From Ilyomonas sp965199905 (GTDB lineage: Bacteria; Bacteroidota; Bacteroidia; Chitinophagales; Chitinophagaceae), in NCBI GenBank assembly GCA_965199905.1, contig OZ241366.1, forward strand, positions 2,480,001-2,544,000: a stretch of 64,000 nucleotides of DNA, written 5' to 3'. Of this stretch, positions 16,954-26,328 are shown one piece after another. Every line of letters begins with the position of its first letter. Positions within the stretch are counted from its first letter, which is position 1. A program made the translations under genes and the position numbers. The notes beneath the pieces are model-generated. The model searched no databases and had not been told where the DNA came from. It saw nothing but the letters and a program-made list of their open reading frames with translations.

Positions 16954-17805
16954 TTACAGCTTTCTGGCGGAAAGCAGTATCCTGTTGCTGATTTCAAATG
17001 AAATGTTTCTTCCCCCTTCGTCCTCCAGCATCTGAATGTCCAGCAGCTTTCTGTCTTCAAGCGTAAACTTGGAGGTTACCAAAACCCAAGAACCCCGTCC
17101 CGGACCCTGTATGGCTTTCTCAGTGTGAAGCTGATAAAAAATGGGTACCATCTTTTCCTGGGATGCCATTCGCTTCACCCGTTTTGCATCCCGGATCGTG
17201 AAGGAAACACTTCCTAAGGTGTAGCTGATGTTTGACCTGTTGTGCAGACGAAACTGAAAGTAATACTTATCCGCTTTGGTATAGATACCTGTCAGGTCTA
17301 CCTGCAACCGGTCATGAGAAGTGTGAAGATGTAGCCGGTCTTTTTTGTTGTGCTCGATCCCCTGCGCAAGATTTTGAAACTCATGTGTATCTGCTACATC
17401 CGAATTTAGGTCAGCCTGAGTGTCGGTATTTTCAAACTGAATCACGTTTCTATAACCGGTCCCTGAGCTATCGAAAACGAGAGTGAGATGTTGCGGCATT
17501 GAATCATACGAAACAAGGAATGAATACAACCGGTTATTGACCGTTATCACTGTCAGGTTGGTCTGGGCAATTTTCGGATGATCGGCTTTGAGCTGCAACA
17601 CGGCATCGGTACCGGGTGATTTTTGCGCAAGAATATCAGAACTGCCTCTGTCTATACTTTTAATCGGAAAAGGAAATACAAGGTGAGTAGTTCTGCTGCT
17701 CGACACTGTTAGCCGGTAAGGTTCAATAAATGATGGTTGTGCCTGACTCAGAACCCCAAAATGAAAAAGGCATAGCGTAAAGAATAATGAATAAACCCGG
17801 ATCAT
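16954..17805 (-). CDS. traN: Conjugative transposon protein TraN (VirB9-like)
   Basis: A 283-residue exported protein of the Bacteroidetes TraN family (DUF4138), thought to be the VirB9-like outer-membrane component of the mating channel. A signal peptide (1-22, ending LSQAQ) precedes the family opening IEPYRLTVSSSRTTHLVFPFP and IKSIDRGS. A C-terminal beta domain runs from about 150, with WVLVTSKFTLEDRKLLDIQM. It is 19 bp downstream of TraM, in the order M-N expected for CTnDOT-type elements. Confidence 0.9.
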   Translation of the reverse strand: MIRVYSLFFTLCLFHFGVLSQAQPSFIEPYRLTVSSSRTTHLVFPFPIKSIDRGSSDILAQKSPGTDAVLQLKADHPKIAQTNLTVITVNNRLYSFLVSYDSMPQHLTLVFDSSGTGYRNVIQFENTDTQADLNSDVADTHEFQNLAQGIEHNKKDRLHLHTSHDRLQVDLTGIYTKADKYYFQFRLHNRSNISYTLGSVSFTIRDAKRVKRMASQEKMVPIFYQLHTEKAIQGPGRGSWVLVTSKFTLEDRKLLDIQMLEDEGGRNISFEISNRILLSARKL

Positions 17806-17824
17806 TGTAATGTGTATTGAGTGA

Positions 17825-19117
17825 TTAATTTGTTTCGGAATCTTTCAGCAGAATGCGGTAGCCTGCCGGTACGGTGATCTTTATAAGTTTTGCTTTTCTG
17901 CTCATCAAAGACTTAACTGCCTCGAGCCCGGTAGTAGCTGCCTGAGCACCGATAGACGGGTCTAAAGAAGAGAGTCCAAAGCCATTTGCCATTCGTCCGG
18001 AGGATTGTTTGACGGCATCGCCTGTGGCACTGCCGGGCGTATAGATACCGGGGAGACCATCCAGGTCATACACTTCCAGGGACACCGGATAGACATTGTT
18101 ATCTACCCTGATCGATTTGATTTTTACAAGCAATCTTTCGCCATTTACTGATGCCACGCCTGACAGGTAATTTCCCTTACCGATCACTGTGCCACCAACT
18201 TCCACATCCTGCTGAAGCTGCAACTGAATGGTAGAACCGCTTATAATGGTTTGTGCTCTGGGAACCAATGCTGAAAATGTGTTCAACCCTTCGTTGGTTG
18301 CCGTATCGGCGGACTGGTAGCTTTCGCTATAAAAAGCTGACCGCGTTTTATTAATCTCCGTTTTTTTATCCTTTCCCACCTGTGATACAAGGGTAGATGC
18401 AACGGCACTTTTTGTCTTCCGCACCCTGAGCGAGTTACGATTTGCAGAGCCGTCATTAGTGAAGACACCTGAACCTGGCTCTGAATCCGGGTGCTGAATG
18501 GCAGCAATCTTATCCAACATTGTGTTCAGTTGCTCCAATTCCGGATCGGAACCGGTCTGGCTAATGGCTTTTGATAATGCCTCCAGTTTCTGATTGTCCG
18601 GTGCGGGGCTTAGACTGCCGGACTGGCTGTCATCTGAAGCTCCTCCTGGCTGCGGTGCTTGTTTTGCTCCGGCGAGAACGCGATTCAATCTGGACATTTT
18701 TTGATACACTTTTGCTTCATTGTTGTCTAATCCGTTCCATCTTGCACCTGACATAGGCAGTGGGTCGTAATCAGCGCCCAGCTTCCGGTAGCCTTCATTA
18801 TCTTCCGTTACAGAACGGGAGGTGTCAAACGCCATATTGTTCCAGAAAGGATCCCTGCCTTTTTCTTCCGCTATTCTAGCCGAATCCCGGTTGGCTTGCG
18901 TGTAAAAACTGAGCTTATCCGTACCGTTCTCATTCCGTAATCTGGCATCAGGCAATTGTGTGTTCAGTCCGCCGCCTACCTTTGTCTCATCCGGAGGTAG
19001 TCCGTTTCCACCCCCTGCTGCCCAAAATAAGAGCGTAAGGAAAGGAAACAAAAGCAAAGGCATAACAAGGAGGATACCCCGCCCCTGGAAAGTGGGTGTT
19101 GTCTGTAAAGTGGTCAT
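17825..19117 (-). CDS. traM: Conjugative transposon protein TraM (VirB10-like)
   Basis: A 430-residue inner-membrane-anchored channel protein. One membrane segment lies near residues 15-35 (ILLVMPLLLFPFLTLLFWAAGG). A long, low-complexity periplasmic linker rich in Ser, Gln, Pro and Asp (about 40-260) precedes the conserved C-terminal beta domain, with GSTIQLQLQQDVEVGGTVI, KGNYLSGVASVNGERLLVKI and VYDLDGLPGIY, ending in KITVPAGYRILLKDSE. This fits the TraM/VirB10 architecture. It is 19 bp upstream of traN and 9 bp after the TraL-position gene. Confidence 0.92.
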   Translation of the reverse strand: MTTLQTTPTFQGRGILLVMPLLLFPFLTLLFWAAGGGNGLPPDETKVGGGLNTQLPDARLRNENGTDKLSFYTQANRDSARIAEEKGRDPFWNNMAFDTSRSVTEDNEGYRKLGADYDPLPMSGARWNGLDNNEAKVYQKMSRLNRVLAGAKQAPQPGGASDDSQSGSLSPAPDNQKLEALSKAISQTGSDPELEQLNTMLDKIAAIQHPDSEPGSGVFTNDGSANRNSLRVRKTKSAVASTLVSQVGKDKKTEINKTRSAFYSESYQSADTATNEGLNTFSALVPRAQTIISGSTIQLQLQQDVEVGGTVIGKGNYLSGVASVNGERLLVKIKSIRVDNNVYPVSLEVYDLDGLPGIYTPGSATGDAVKQSSGRMANGFGLSSLDPSIGAQAATTGLEAVKSLMSRKAKLIKITVPAGYRILLKDSETN

Positions 19118-19126
19118 ATATCCGTT

Positions 19127-19591
19127 TTATTGTGAAAGAAATAAGCTGTCGATCGCTTTTAAGCTGTCAAGAAAATTCGTTCTTTCTTTTAGCAGGCTAT
19201 CATAGAATGTTTTTGTTGAATGATGATTCTTTTGCCGTGTCAGTAAAGACTCAATTGCCTGTATCCTCTTATAATGAGCAATCGATACGGGATTGTCTTT
19301 TGATCCCGGCAACAGATTCGGAGTTGTAAGCGTCACCGGTAACCGAATGGGCTCTACTGAGAAAAAGGGATGATGAGTCCGAACTGAATACATAATCACT
19401 CCCAGGCTACATCCGACACTGAGCAGACAGAACAGGACCAACCCCAGCCATTTACTGCGAAAGGATAGCTTTTCTGCAGTCCGTTGCAGTATCTCCACCG
19501 TTCTCCCCGCTATAGGATGGTGTTGGGAAGAGACCTTAGATAAATAGGACCTTTCCGATCTGTAGCGTGAGCGATTAAACGTCGTTTTCAT
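19127..19591 (-). CDS. TraL-position membrane protein of the transfer operon
   Basis: A 154-residue protein with a basic cytoplasmic N-terminus (1-45), one membrane helix (about 50-70, LGLVLFCLLSVGCSLGVIMYSV) and a helical periplasmic tail rich in Lys, Asp and Ser. Gene order between TraK and TraM matches TraL of CTnDOT-like elements, but the protein is longer than typical TraL and sequence similarity cannot be judged by eye. It is assigned by position only. Confidence 0.75.
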   Translation of the reverse strand: MKTTFNRSRYRSERSYLSKVSSQHHPIAGRTVEILQRTAEKLSFRSKWLGLVLFCLLSVGCSLGVIMYSVRTHHPFFSVEPIRLPVTLTTPNLLPGSKDNPVSIAHYKRIQAIESLLTRQKNHHSTKTFYDSLLKERTNFLDSLKAIDSLFLSQ

Positions 19592-19623
19592 GTCTGAATA
19601 TTTTATATAAATGTGTCCTTTAT

Positions 19624-20241
19624 CTACCGGGATTCGGTCTTGATATCCCTGTTCTCAAGTGTATTCCAGCGCTCAATCAGAAAACCATGCGGGTTGTTGT
19701 CCGAGCGGGCTACTTCACGCAGATATCCTTCCGTCAGCAAGCTGCGAATCAATAGGCTGGTTGTGCGGGTAATAGTTTCAGTTGCATAACATCTCCAGTA
19801 AAAAGGATAAGAGTCAATGTTCACGAGTATACTGTCGATGGCAATGGACTGGCTGATGTTTCCCGAGATGAGATTTGAATAATATCCGCTTTCCTTCAGA
19901 TTGTCATATGCTGTCTTGGCCGAGCCATCTGAGAGATACAGAGCTTTACCAATATTGCTTTGAATCATTTTATCATCAGGATCGAGAGTAAAGAAAAATT
20001 GGTGAAACATCCTGATGTGGTCACGGGCTTCGACGGGAATATTATCGTTGCGGCTTCCGGCATGTGCTTCCAGCACCTTCCCGTCTGCGAGAATGTACAT
20101 TTTGTCCCCGCTGGATTTGACGACAGCTGCTGTTTTGTACAGAGCGTATGTACACGTCAGAAGGCAACCCAGTATCACTATTATACAAAACCCTCTGACG
20201 AGCCTGAATGCCGAATCTATTTGTTTTAACTGTTGAAACAT
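19624..20241 (-). CDS. traK: Conjugative transposon protein TraK (VirB8-like)
   Basis: A 205-residue bitopic inner-membrane protein. The N-terminal membrane helix (about 18-38, GFCIIVILGCLLTCTYALY) is followed by a periplasmic domain with the family pattern ARDHIRMFHQFFFTLDPDDK, ALYLSDGSAK and PFYWRCYATETITR. TraK proteins are the VirB8-like scaffold of the Bacteroidetes type IV transfer channel. It is 9 bp downstream of TraJ. Confidence 0.9.
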   Translation of the reverse strand: MFQQLKQIDSAFRLVRGFCIIVILGCLLTCTYALYKTAAVVKSSGDKMYILADGKVLEAHAGSRNDNIPVEARDHIRMFHQFFFTLDPDDKMIQSNIGKALYLSDGSAKTAYDNLKESGYYSNLISGNISQSIAIDSILVNIDSYPFYWRCYATETITRTTSLLIRSLLTEGYLREVARSDNNPHGFLIERWNTLENRDIKTESR

Positions 20242-20250
20242 AACCCTCCT

Positions 20251-21471
20251 TTATGCTTTACCACTTAACTTGTCATGCCGGTGGTTGTCACCGCGGTTTT
20301 CCCCTTCACTAAAATAACCGGAGTTGGTGCCGAACCCGGACGTGCTCTGCTGCATCCGCTCTGCTTTATTGCCAAGTGCATCTGCCACCATACCTGATGT
20401 TCCCGTTACCGCGTTTACTGCGGAGCTGCTTCCGCTTCCGAACAGGGAGGTCACTTTGTACATCAGGGTGTTACCCCCGCCGGCGTGCACTATGTAGTTG
20501 GCTACCGAGGGCACGGTAAAATAGCCTACAATACCAATGATCATAAAGACGAGGTAAGCGGTATCGGTGGAACTGAAAAACGTATCTCCGCTGGTCCCAA
20601 TCTGACTGATATCCAGTTGCAGCATCAACTCCTGGATCTTACCAATGATGCCGCCGAAAATATTCGCAACGGGCAGCCAGAGAAACACATTGATATACCG
20701 CGCCAGCCAGACGGACAGGGTATGCTGGAACCCATCAAATACTGCCAGTCCAAAGACCAACGGCCCTAGAATAGCAAGAACAATAAGATAAAATGTCCGG
20801 ATGGTATTGATGCACAGAGCAGCTGCCTGGAACAGGATTTCCAGTACTTCAGACATCCATTGCTTGATCGAGTTTTTAAAGTTGTAGGATGCCTTTGCCA
20901 TTGCGAATTTAATGTCGTTCCCAACCCCCTCCATCACCCCTTCATCAGCGACCTCGGGATCATCAGGATGAGTATACTGGTACCATCTGTCCCTATCGCC
21001 CGATCCATTTTCTCCCACATACATCTGCCAGTTGTCTGTCTGCTTAAGGGCATCTTCTTTTTGCTTGAGTAAACGGGTGATTGCATCATCCGAATTCTTT
21101 ACCATGCCTGCCGTCGCCAGCACAACCGGCTGCATAATTCCATTTACAATCGCAATGACAGAAGGAAACAAGAGCACTGCCATACCGATAGCGAACGGTC
21201 TCAGCAAAGGATAGAAATCGATTGGCTCCGCAGCCGCCAGGTGTCTCCATACCCTGACAGCGATATACCAGGTCGCCGCAAATCCGGCAATACCCCTTCC
21301 TACACCAATCAGCTCACTGCATAAGGGGATCATTTCATTATATAACTGATCCAGCACTGCCTGCATGCTCTTGAGGCTGTCAGCTGTCTCACCGGAGGGC
21401 TGGGCACTCGAAAGGAGCGGCAACAAAAAGCCTGTAACTCCTGAAAGGATTACTTTTACATACCTGTTCAT
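20251..21471 (-). CDS. traJ: Conjugative transposon protein TraJ (VirB6-like)
   Basis: A 406-residue polytopic protein. A signal-like start (MNRYVKVILSGVTGF, cleaved near SSAQP) is followed by membrane segments near 55-75, 90-115, 210-245, 255-285 and 305-335, and a periplasmic loop with GDRDRWYQYTHPDDPE. Conserved TraJ features include FQAAALCINTIRTFYLIVLAILGP and GPLVFGLAVFDGF. The glycine- and serine-rich C-terminus (about 340-406) is soluble. It would form part of the inner-membrane channel. Confidence 0.92.
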   Translation of the reverse strand: MNRYVKVILSGVTGFLLPLLSSAQPSGETADSLKSMQAVLDQLYNEMIPLCSELIGVGRGIAGFAATWYIAVRVWRHLAAAEPIDFYPLLRPFAIGMAVLLFPSVIAIVNGIMQPVVLATAGMVKNSDDAITRLLKQKEDALKQTDNWQMYVGENGSGDRDRWYQYTHPDDPEVADEGVMEGVGNDIKFAMAKASYNFKNSIKQWMSEVLEILFQAAALCINTIRTFYLIVLAILGPLVFGLAVFDGFQHTLSVWLARYINVFLWLPVANIFGGIIGKIQELMLQLDISQIGTSGDTFFSSTDTAYLVFMIIGIVGYFTVPSVANYIVHAGGGNTLMYKVTSLFGSGSSSAVNAVTGTSGMVADALGNKAERMQQSTSGFGTNSGYFSEGENRGDNHRHDKLSGKA

Positions 21472-21483
21472 AATAATTGGGAT

Positions 21484-22119
21484 TTACTTTATTCCGTAGA
21501 GATGTGTTGAGGTGTTTATATCATTCTGCTGACGGGTCCTTTGCAAAGAGAGAATTGAGGTAGTGCCATTAAAATGTCTGAGGAAGGTAAGCTTGTCGTG
21601 CATATCCTCTGCCAGCTCATCGATCCGGGCAAGCCGTTCTTCATCATTCATCCGCATTGTCCTATCCGTAAGGATTGTTGTCAGATCATCCAGTTTCACC
21701 AGACCCGATTGTATCAAATGACTGTATACATTAGCCACATACTGTAATTCTTCAGGCGTAAAGCGGGAATCGTTCCTGAACCGCTGCCATGCACTTTTAT
21801 ACTCCTTCATTATGGCTAATTGATCGCTTACCATATCCGTTACCTTTCCATACTTCAGAACAACCGGGCTTACTTTCAGCAGGTTATCAAGAAACACTTC
21901 GTGCAGGTGAAAGTTTCCCTCCGAAATATCTTTTACAGCCCCGTATCCCTGTGTGAGTATCTGGTACCCTTTCTTCATATCGGTTAGGATACTCTTTAAC
22001 TGCGCCAGCTTACTGCAATCCAGCAGCAGACACTGCACCTCGTATGACTGCGCATTAGCGACAGTTATCGCAAGACTGCATACCATAATCAACATTACCT
22101 TCTTCGCTCTCTTTCTCAT
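21484..22119 (-). CDS. TraI-like periplasmic transfer protein, copy 3
   Basis: A 211-residue exported protein (signal peptide 1-23, ending VANAQ). The mature part is helical with DMKKGYQILTQGYGAVKDI, RFTPEELQYVANVYSHLI and MNDEERLARIDELAEDM, and ends HLYGIK. It is clearly a paralogue of the two genes just upstream: copies 2 and 3 share the xxDLKKGY...GNFxLH...FLxxL block, and all three end in LYG(L/I)K. The KYGK...FTPEELxYVxxVYSxL part also matches copy 1. Probably a minor periplasmic component of the channel; its role is unknown. Confidence 0.8.
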   Translation of the reverse strand: MRKRAKKVMLIMVCSLAITVANAQSYEVQCLLLDCSKLAQLKSILTDMKKGYQILTQGYGAVKDISEGNFHLHEVFLDNLLKVSPVVLKYGKVTDMVSDQLAIMKEYKSAWQRFRNDSRFTPEELQYVANVYSHLIQSGLVKLDDLTTILTDRTMRMNDEERLARIDELAEDMHDKLTFLRHFNGTTSILSLQRTRQQNDINTSTHLYGIK

Positions 22120-22124
22120 ATTTT

Positions 22125-22760
22125 TTATTTTAAACCATACAGTGAATACATAGCTGACCCTTCTTGTTTTTCTCTCGATCGTGAGCGAAGGAGAAGTTGA
22201 ATATCCTGCCTGAAATGCAGAACAAATGCATACCTGTCTTTGGCAGACAGATACAGGGCATCAATCTTCTGCAACCGTCCTTCTTCATCCATATCTGTCT
22301 TACCCGACGTTGTAAAAAGGGTGAGATTATCCAGATCATGCGATCCTTTCTGCAACACATTGTTCATGACCGCTACGATATAATCTTTCTCGGATAATTG
22401 CAGCAAAGGTGATGACAGCAATGGATGCAGCCCTGCGCTTATCCCAACAGTCTGTTGCTGCAAAACCAATATTCCCTGTACCTTATCCGAATTTCCGATC
22501 TGAGGATCTACTGTGGACAGCGAATGGAAGTAATCGTTGTGTAAGTTGAAATCACCATTCTTTACATCATCGATCATCCGCAATCCGTTTTTGACGGTCC
22601 GGTATCCTTTCTTCAGATCCATGAGATATACTTCTAAAGCTGCCATCTGTTGTGTCAGGTAGATAATCCTTGTTTTTTTCTGTTTTAGCCACTCCCCAGT
22701 CGTTTGAGCAAAAGATGCGGTATGCAAGCTCAGAAACAGGACGATATTTATCCATTTCAT
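22125..22760 (-). CDS. TraI-like periplasmic transfer protein, copy 2
   Basis: A 211-residue exported protein with a signal peptide ending SFAQ (residue 19). Shared segments with copy 3 are DLKKGYRTVKNGLRMIDDV and NGDFNLHNDYFHSL, and the C-terminus is YSLYGLK. In related elements these genes tend to be annotated as TerB-like or hypothetical proteins; that label carries no evidence for tellurite resistance. It starts 25 bp after copy 1 and stops 5 bp before copy 3. Confidence 0.8.
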   Translation of the reverse strand: MKWINIVLFLSLHTASFAQTTGEWLKQKKTRIIYLTQQMAALEVYLMDLKKGYRTVKNGLRMIDDVKNGDFNLHNDYFHSLSTVDPQIGNSDKVQGILVLQQQTVGISAGLHPLLSSPLLQLSEKDYIVAVMNNVLQKGSHDLDNLTLFTTSGKTDMDEEGRLQKIDALYLSAKDRYAFVLHFRQDIQLLLRSRSREKQEGSAMYSLYGLK

Positions 22761-22785
22761 GTATTACCGTTTGTCTGGTGGTATT

Positions 22786-23460
22786 TTATTTCAGTCCATA
22801 CAGCGTTGCGATAGCAGCTGCTTCTGCGGCATCCTTTGACCGATGCAGGCTCAGCAGCCTGCTTTCGTTGTTGAACTGCTGCAGGTCATTGTATACATTA
22901 TCAATAGCTTCTCCGGCGGCATTGATAATGCTGATCCGCTGTGCATCCGACATCTGTGTAGTCATCGCAGTCACAACCAGGGACAACTGATCAATATTCT
23001 TCACGCTTTCCGCCAGCATGCCGCTATATACGCTTGCCATATAATCCAGCTCGGCTGGTGTAAAGTGAGCGTCCTGCCGGAACAGCTGGTAAGCAGCTTT
23101 GTAGCCGGAAACAATGGACATTTGCTTTTCTCCGATTTCCTTCACCCGGTGATACATTTTGATAGCGTCTTTGACCTTCCACAGTTCATCGAAATAATTG
23201 CCATATAAATCCTTTTGTTTTGCTGCCCAACCGGAGATGTCATCCAGCCGTGTAGCTGACAGCGTGTTTTCCAGTTCCTTCTGCGCATTTTGCAGCCAGA
23301 TGGTTTTATTTTGCAACCGCTGCACTTTCAAATCAACCGCCAGGATCACTTTTTTAATCCCTTGCTTGATTACTTCTGCAATGGGCATCTGCGCATGAAC
23401 TATTGTTGTCAACGATAGCACAGCCGACATAATCACCGCGATCTTCCAGACTCTCTTCAT
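22786..23460 (-). CDS. Conjugative transposon TraI-like protein (DUF4141 type), copy 1
   Basis: A 224-residue exported protein. I start it at the Met at 23460 because GAGGAGG lies 5 bases ahead of it; the frame allows six more residues. The signal peptide (MKRVWKIAVIMSAVLSLTT, ending VHAQ) precedes the family core: KVQRLQNKTIWLQNAQKELE, LYGNYFDELWKVKDAIKMY, AHFTPAELDYMASVYSGML, and the ending ATLYGLK. This is the most typical TraI (DUF4141) of the three tandem copies. TraI of these elements is a periplasmic protein of unclear mechanism required for transfer. Confidence 0.85.
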   Translation of the reverse strand: MKRVWKIAVIMSAVLSLTTIVHAQMPIAEVIKQGIKKVILAVDLKVQRLQNKTIWLQNAQKELENTLSATRLDDISGWAAKQKDLYGNYFDELWKVKDAIKMYHRVKEIGEKQMSIVSGYKAAYQLFRQDAHFTPAELDYMASVYSGMLAESVKNIDQLSLVVTAMTTQMSDAQRISIINAAGEAIDNVYNDLQQFNNESRLLSLHRSKDAAEAAAIATLYGLK

Positions 23461-23470
23461 CATATCCTCC

Positions 23471-23839
23471 TCATTCAATTTTTAAATATGAACTATTGCC
23501 TACCCACAATTTATTACTGTCAGGCAATGGCGTCAGTATCCGCTCCTTTCTTTGCTCATACAGGTTATTACTACTAGCGTCATACAGCACGATCCATGTT
23601 TCCACTTTTTGTTCCGGGCTGCCAGATCTTTTGTTTTTTACTCTCCGGAACGTGCTCTTTCGGATGACCCGATATCCGTTATCCTCTCCCAGCCGGGAGA
23701 TATAAAGCGTATCATCACCCGTACTAGATGCCGCTTCAAAATGCCGGGTATAAACACCTGGAACGGATTGTCTTATTTTACTGCTGTTACGATCACCGCA
23801 TCCCGTCAGGATCACCGCTAAAAGGAAAAGTCTATTCAT
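23471..23839 (-). CDS. Small ICE lipoprotein
   Basis: A 122-residue protein whose first 14 residues end in a lipobox (VILTGC, Cys14), so it should be lipid-anchored. The mature domain alternates short beta strands (GDDTLYISRL, NGYRVIRKSTFRRV, KVETWIVLYD, KLWVGNSSYLKI). Its stop is 11 bp before the TraI-like start. It lies between TraG and TraI, where Bacteroidota elements often carry a small lipoprotein, which may parallel VirB7 or an exclusion protein (inference from position). Confidence 0.75.
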   Translation of the reverse strand: MNRLFLLAVILTGCGDRNSSKIRQSVPGVYTRHFEAASSTGDDTLYISRLGEDNGYRVIRKSTFRRVKNKRSGSPEQKVETWIVLYDASSNNLYEQRKERILTPLPDSNKLWVGNSSYLKIE

Positions 23840-23871
23840 AGTCTGTGTTTTATTGTATTTGTAATCAAATG

Positions 23872-26328
23872 TTATGAGGTGCGCATTTCAGCAGCCAGGA
23901 TACTGATGCCCTTCTCGATGCTGCCATATTTTTCAGCATACTGGTGCACTTTTACTTTTTCGGTTTCTTCCGTTGTATATGCCAGGTATTCTTCCAGGGA
24001 TACTTCGGTACGATAGACCTTGGATAAGACGCCGCCGAGCGAAATGAACACCTCCTTATATTTCCGTCCTGGCTCGTTGGCTTTGTTCACACTGAGCACC
24101 AATGACTTTTCCTTATCTGTCAGCCCCAGCAATTCCTGTATGACTTCGAACTTGTTCTGATACTTACTCTGATCCAGAAGAATTTTGCAATCACTGTTAT
24201 TGATGATCGCCTGCTTCACCACCGGAGACGAAATAATATCTTCCACTTCCTGCGTAACGACGATAGCTTCTCCGTAAAATTTCCTAACCGTTTTGAAAAG
24301 GTATTTGATGTACTCTGCCATGCCTTCCTTTGCAATAGCTTTCCAGGCTTCCTCAATCAGGATCATCTTGCGGACTCCTTTCAGCTTGCGCATTTTGGAT
24401 ATAAAGATTTCCATGATAATGATGGTCACCACCGGAAACAAGATCGGATGGTCTTTGATGTTATCCAGCTCAAACACAATAAATCGCTGCTGGAGCAGGT
24501 TAAGATTTTCAGTTGCATTCAGCAGGTAATCAAATTCACCGCCGGTGTAGTACGGGCGCAGCACGTACAGGAAATTACTGATATCGAAATCTTTCTCCTT
24601 CACGCCATCCTGATGGATGACTTTTGTAAAGGTGTCCCTGAGAAAGTCATAGAAACTGTTGAATCCCGGAAACAGGGATGGCTTTCTTCTCAGCTCATCA
24701 TAGTAAAGTTGCAGAGCATTGGACAGCGCAACATATTCGCTGCGGTTAAAGACCTCATTGTCCTTTTTCCAGAGCGCCAGCAGTAATGTCTTAATGCTCT
24801 CCTTCTTTTCGGTGTCCAGCACTTCCCCTTCACTCAGGAAGAAAGGATTGAAGCGGATCGGGTTCTGTTCACAATAGGTGAAGTAATATCCTTTTACCAG
24901 GTCGCATAGTCCCTTATAACTATGCCCCACGTCTACCAGCACGATATGTGTGCCCTGCTCATAATAACTTCGCACCATGTGATTAGTGAAAAAAGATTTG
25001 CCGCTGCCGGAAGGACCCAGGATGAACTTATTACGGTTGGTGCAGATGCCTTTTGACACCGGCTCATCACTTATATCAACATGGATCGGCTTGCCGGTGA
25101 GACGGTCACCGAGCCGGATACCGATAGGACTGAGGGAGGACAGGTACGCCGTTTCGAGATTGAGGAAACATGTTGCCTGTTCCAGAAAGGTGTCCCATGT
25201 ATCGTTCATAGGGAAATCACCTTCATTACCCGGCATGCCCGCCCACCATATCTGCGCCGCACCTGACGTTTCTACCTTGGGGGTGGCATCAATGGCTGCC
25301 AGGGCTGAAGAGGTCATGTTTCTGATCTCCTGTAACCGCTCCTTATCCTCTGTCCATACTAAGATATTGAAATGTGCTTTGACAGGCTGCCGTCCCGCAC
25401 TGATGGCTTCATTTAGATAACTATTGACTGCCTCTTTTGCAAGCGCATTTTCACGGGAGTACGCTGAAAGCGATTGCAGCCGGAGGCGCTTGCTCTCCAG
25501 ACGACGGAGATTTTTTTGTGTATCCCCGATAAAAATATACTGGTTGTAGATGTGACTGCAGGGAAGCAACAGACCAAGACCAGTCACAAAACCAATACTG
25601 AATTTCGTTTTGTCAGTCGAGTACCTGTCATAACTAATACGTGATCCACAGAGAGATGGAACATCCTCTGCGTCGCTAAGTGTATACAGCATACAGTGCT
25701 GACCGCCGATCTGCAACTCCTCTTTGAGATGAATGTCCTTTACTACATTTGTTGCATCCGTCGTCAGAAAGCAATATTGCTCAGGAAGACCTGCTCTTCG
25801 CCCATCGCTTGCCAGCTCAGTACTGCCAAGACGCTTTAGAGAAACAAAGCCGCCGTCAGACAGGATACGCGCAAATTGCCCCACGGAATCGAAAAACTCC
25901 TGTATCATGAGGGGATCATTGGCACCTTTCGGGAGGAGGCTTTTCCTGACCAAGGTGGAGAACAGGGAACTGGATACTTTGACTCCGGATGGTTTCCTCG
26001 TCAGCATAATGTAACAGCTATGGTCGAGATAAGGACGCTCGTTAAAGAACCGCTCACTGCTGCGGGAAAAGAAGCTCTTATCCGTTGTAAAGTCTGCGCT
26101 GTATTTGGATTCTATAAACCAGTCCTGCTGATGGTATATGGTGTGCCTGGGAAGGACGCGGATGGCTTTGACCAGCGTCTGATGGATAGACTCGTAGTCA
26201 TCATTGCTGAGCGTGAACAACTCCGGCAACGTAGCTCTGAAAACAACGGTGATATCCCCTGCTTTGGAAAGAATACAGTCCTTCTCTATACCTAACAGAG
26301 GCAGTATATGTGACAATTCTTTGTTCAT
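23872..26328 (-). CDS. traG: TraG family conjugation ATPase (VirB4-like)
   Basis: An 818-residue ATPase that powers the mating channel. Walker A is GPSGSGKSF near residue 437 and Walker B is MILIEEAW near residue 653, preceded by a typical N-terminal VirB4-like domain with RPYLDHSCYIMLTRKPSG. Other signatures are DVGHSYKGLC after Walker A and VVTQEVEDI after Walker B. Its ATG overlaps the TraF stop (ATGA), so the two are translationally coupled. In Bacteroidetes naming this TraG is the VirB4 homologue, not the VirD4 coupling protein. Confidence 0.95.
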   Translation of the reverse strand: MNKELSHILPLLGIEKDCILSKAGDITVVFRATLPELFTLSNDDYESIHQTLVKAIRVLPRHTIYHQQDWFIESKYSADFTTDKSFFSRSSERFFNERPYLDHSCYIMLTRKPSGVKVSSSLFSTLVRKSLLPKGANDPLMIQEFFDSVGQFARILSDGGFVSLKRLGSTELASDGRRAGLPEQYCFLTTDATNVVKDIHLKEELQIGGQHCMLYTLSDAEDVPSLCGSRISYDRYSTDKTKFSIGFVTGLGLLLPCSHIYNQYIFIGDTQKNLRRLESKRLRLQSLSAYSRENALAKEAVNSYLNEAISAGRQPVKAHFNILVWTEDKERLQEIRNMTSSALAAIDATPKVETSGAAQIWWAGMPGNEGDFPMNDTWDTFLEQATCFLNLETAYLSSLSPIGIRLGDRLTGKPIHVDISDEPVSKGICTNRNKFILGPSGSGKSFFTNHMVRSYYEQGTHIVLVDVGHSYKGLCDLVKGYYFTYCEQNPIRFNPFFLSEGEVLDTEKKESIKTLLLALWKKDNEVFNRSEYVALSNALQLYYDELRRKPSLFPGFNSFYDFLRDTFTKVIHQDGVKEKDFDISNFLYVLRPYYTGGEFDYLLNATENLNLLQQRFIVFELDNIKDHPILFPVVTIIIMEIFISKMRKLKGVRKMILIEEAWKAIAKEGMAEYIKYLFKTVRKFYGEAIVVTQEVEDIISSPVVKQAIINNSDCKILLDQSKYQNKFEVIQELLGLTDKEKSLVLSVNKANEPGRKYKEVFISLGGVLSKVYRTEVSLEEYLAYTTEETEKVKVHQYAEKYGSIEKGISILAAEMRTS

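Noticed and set aside
22125..22760. Tellurite-resistance (TerB) function for the middle TraI-like gene
   Set aside because: It has a signal peptide and the transfer-protein tail; the TerB label in databases has no support from this sequence.
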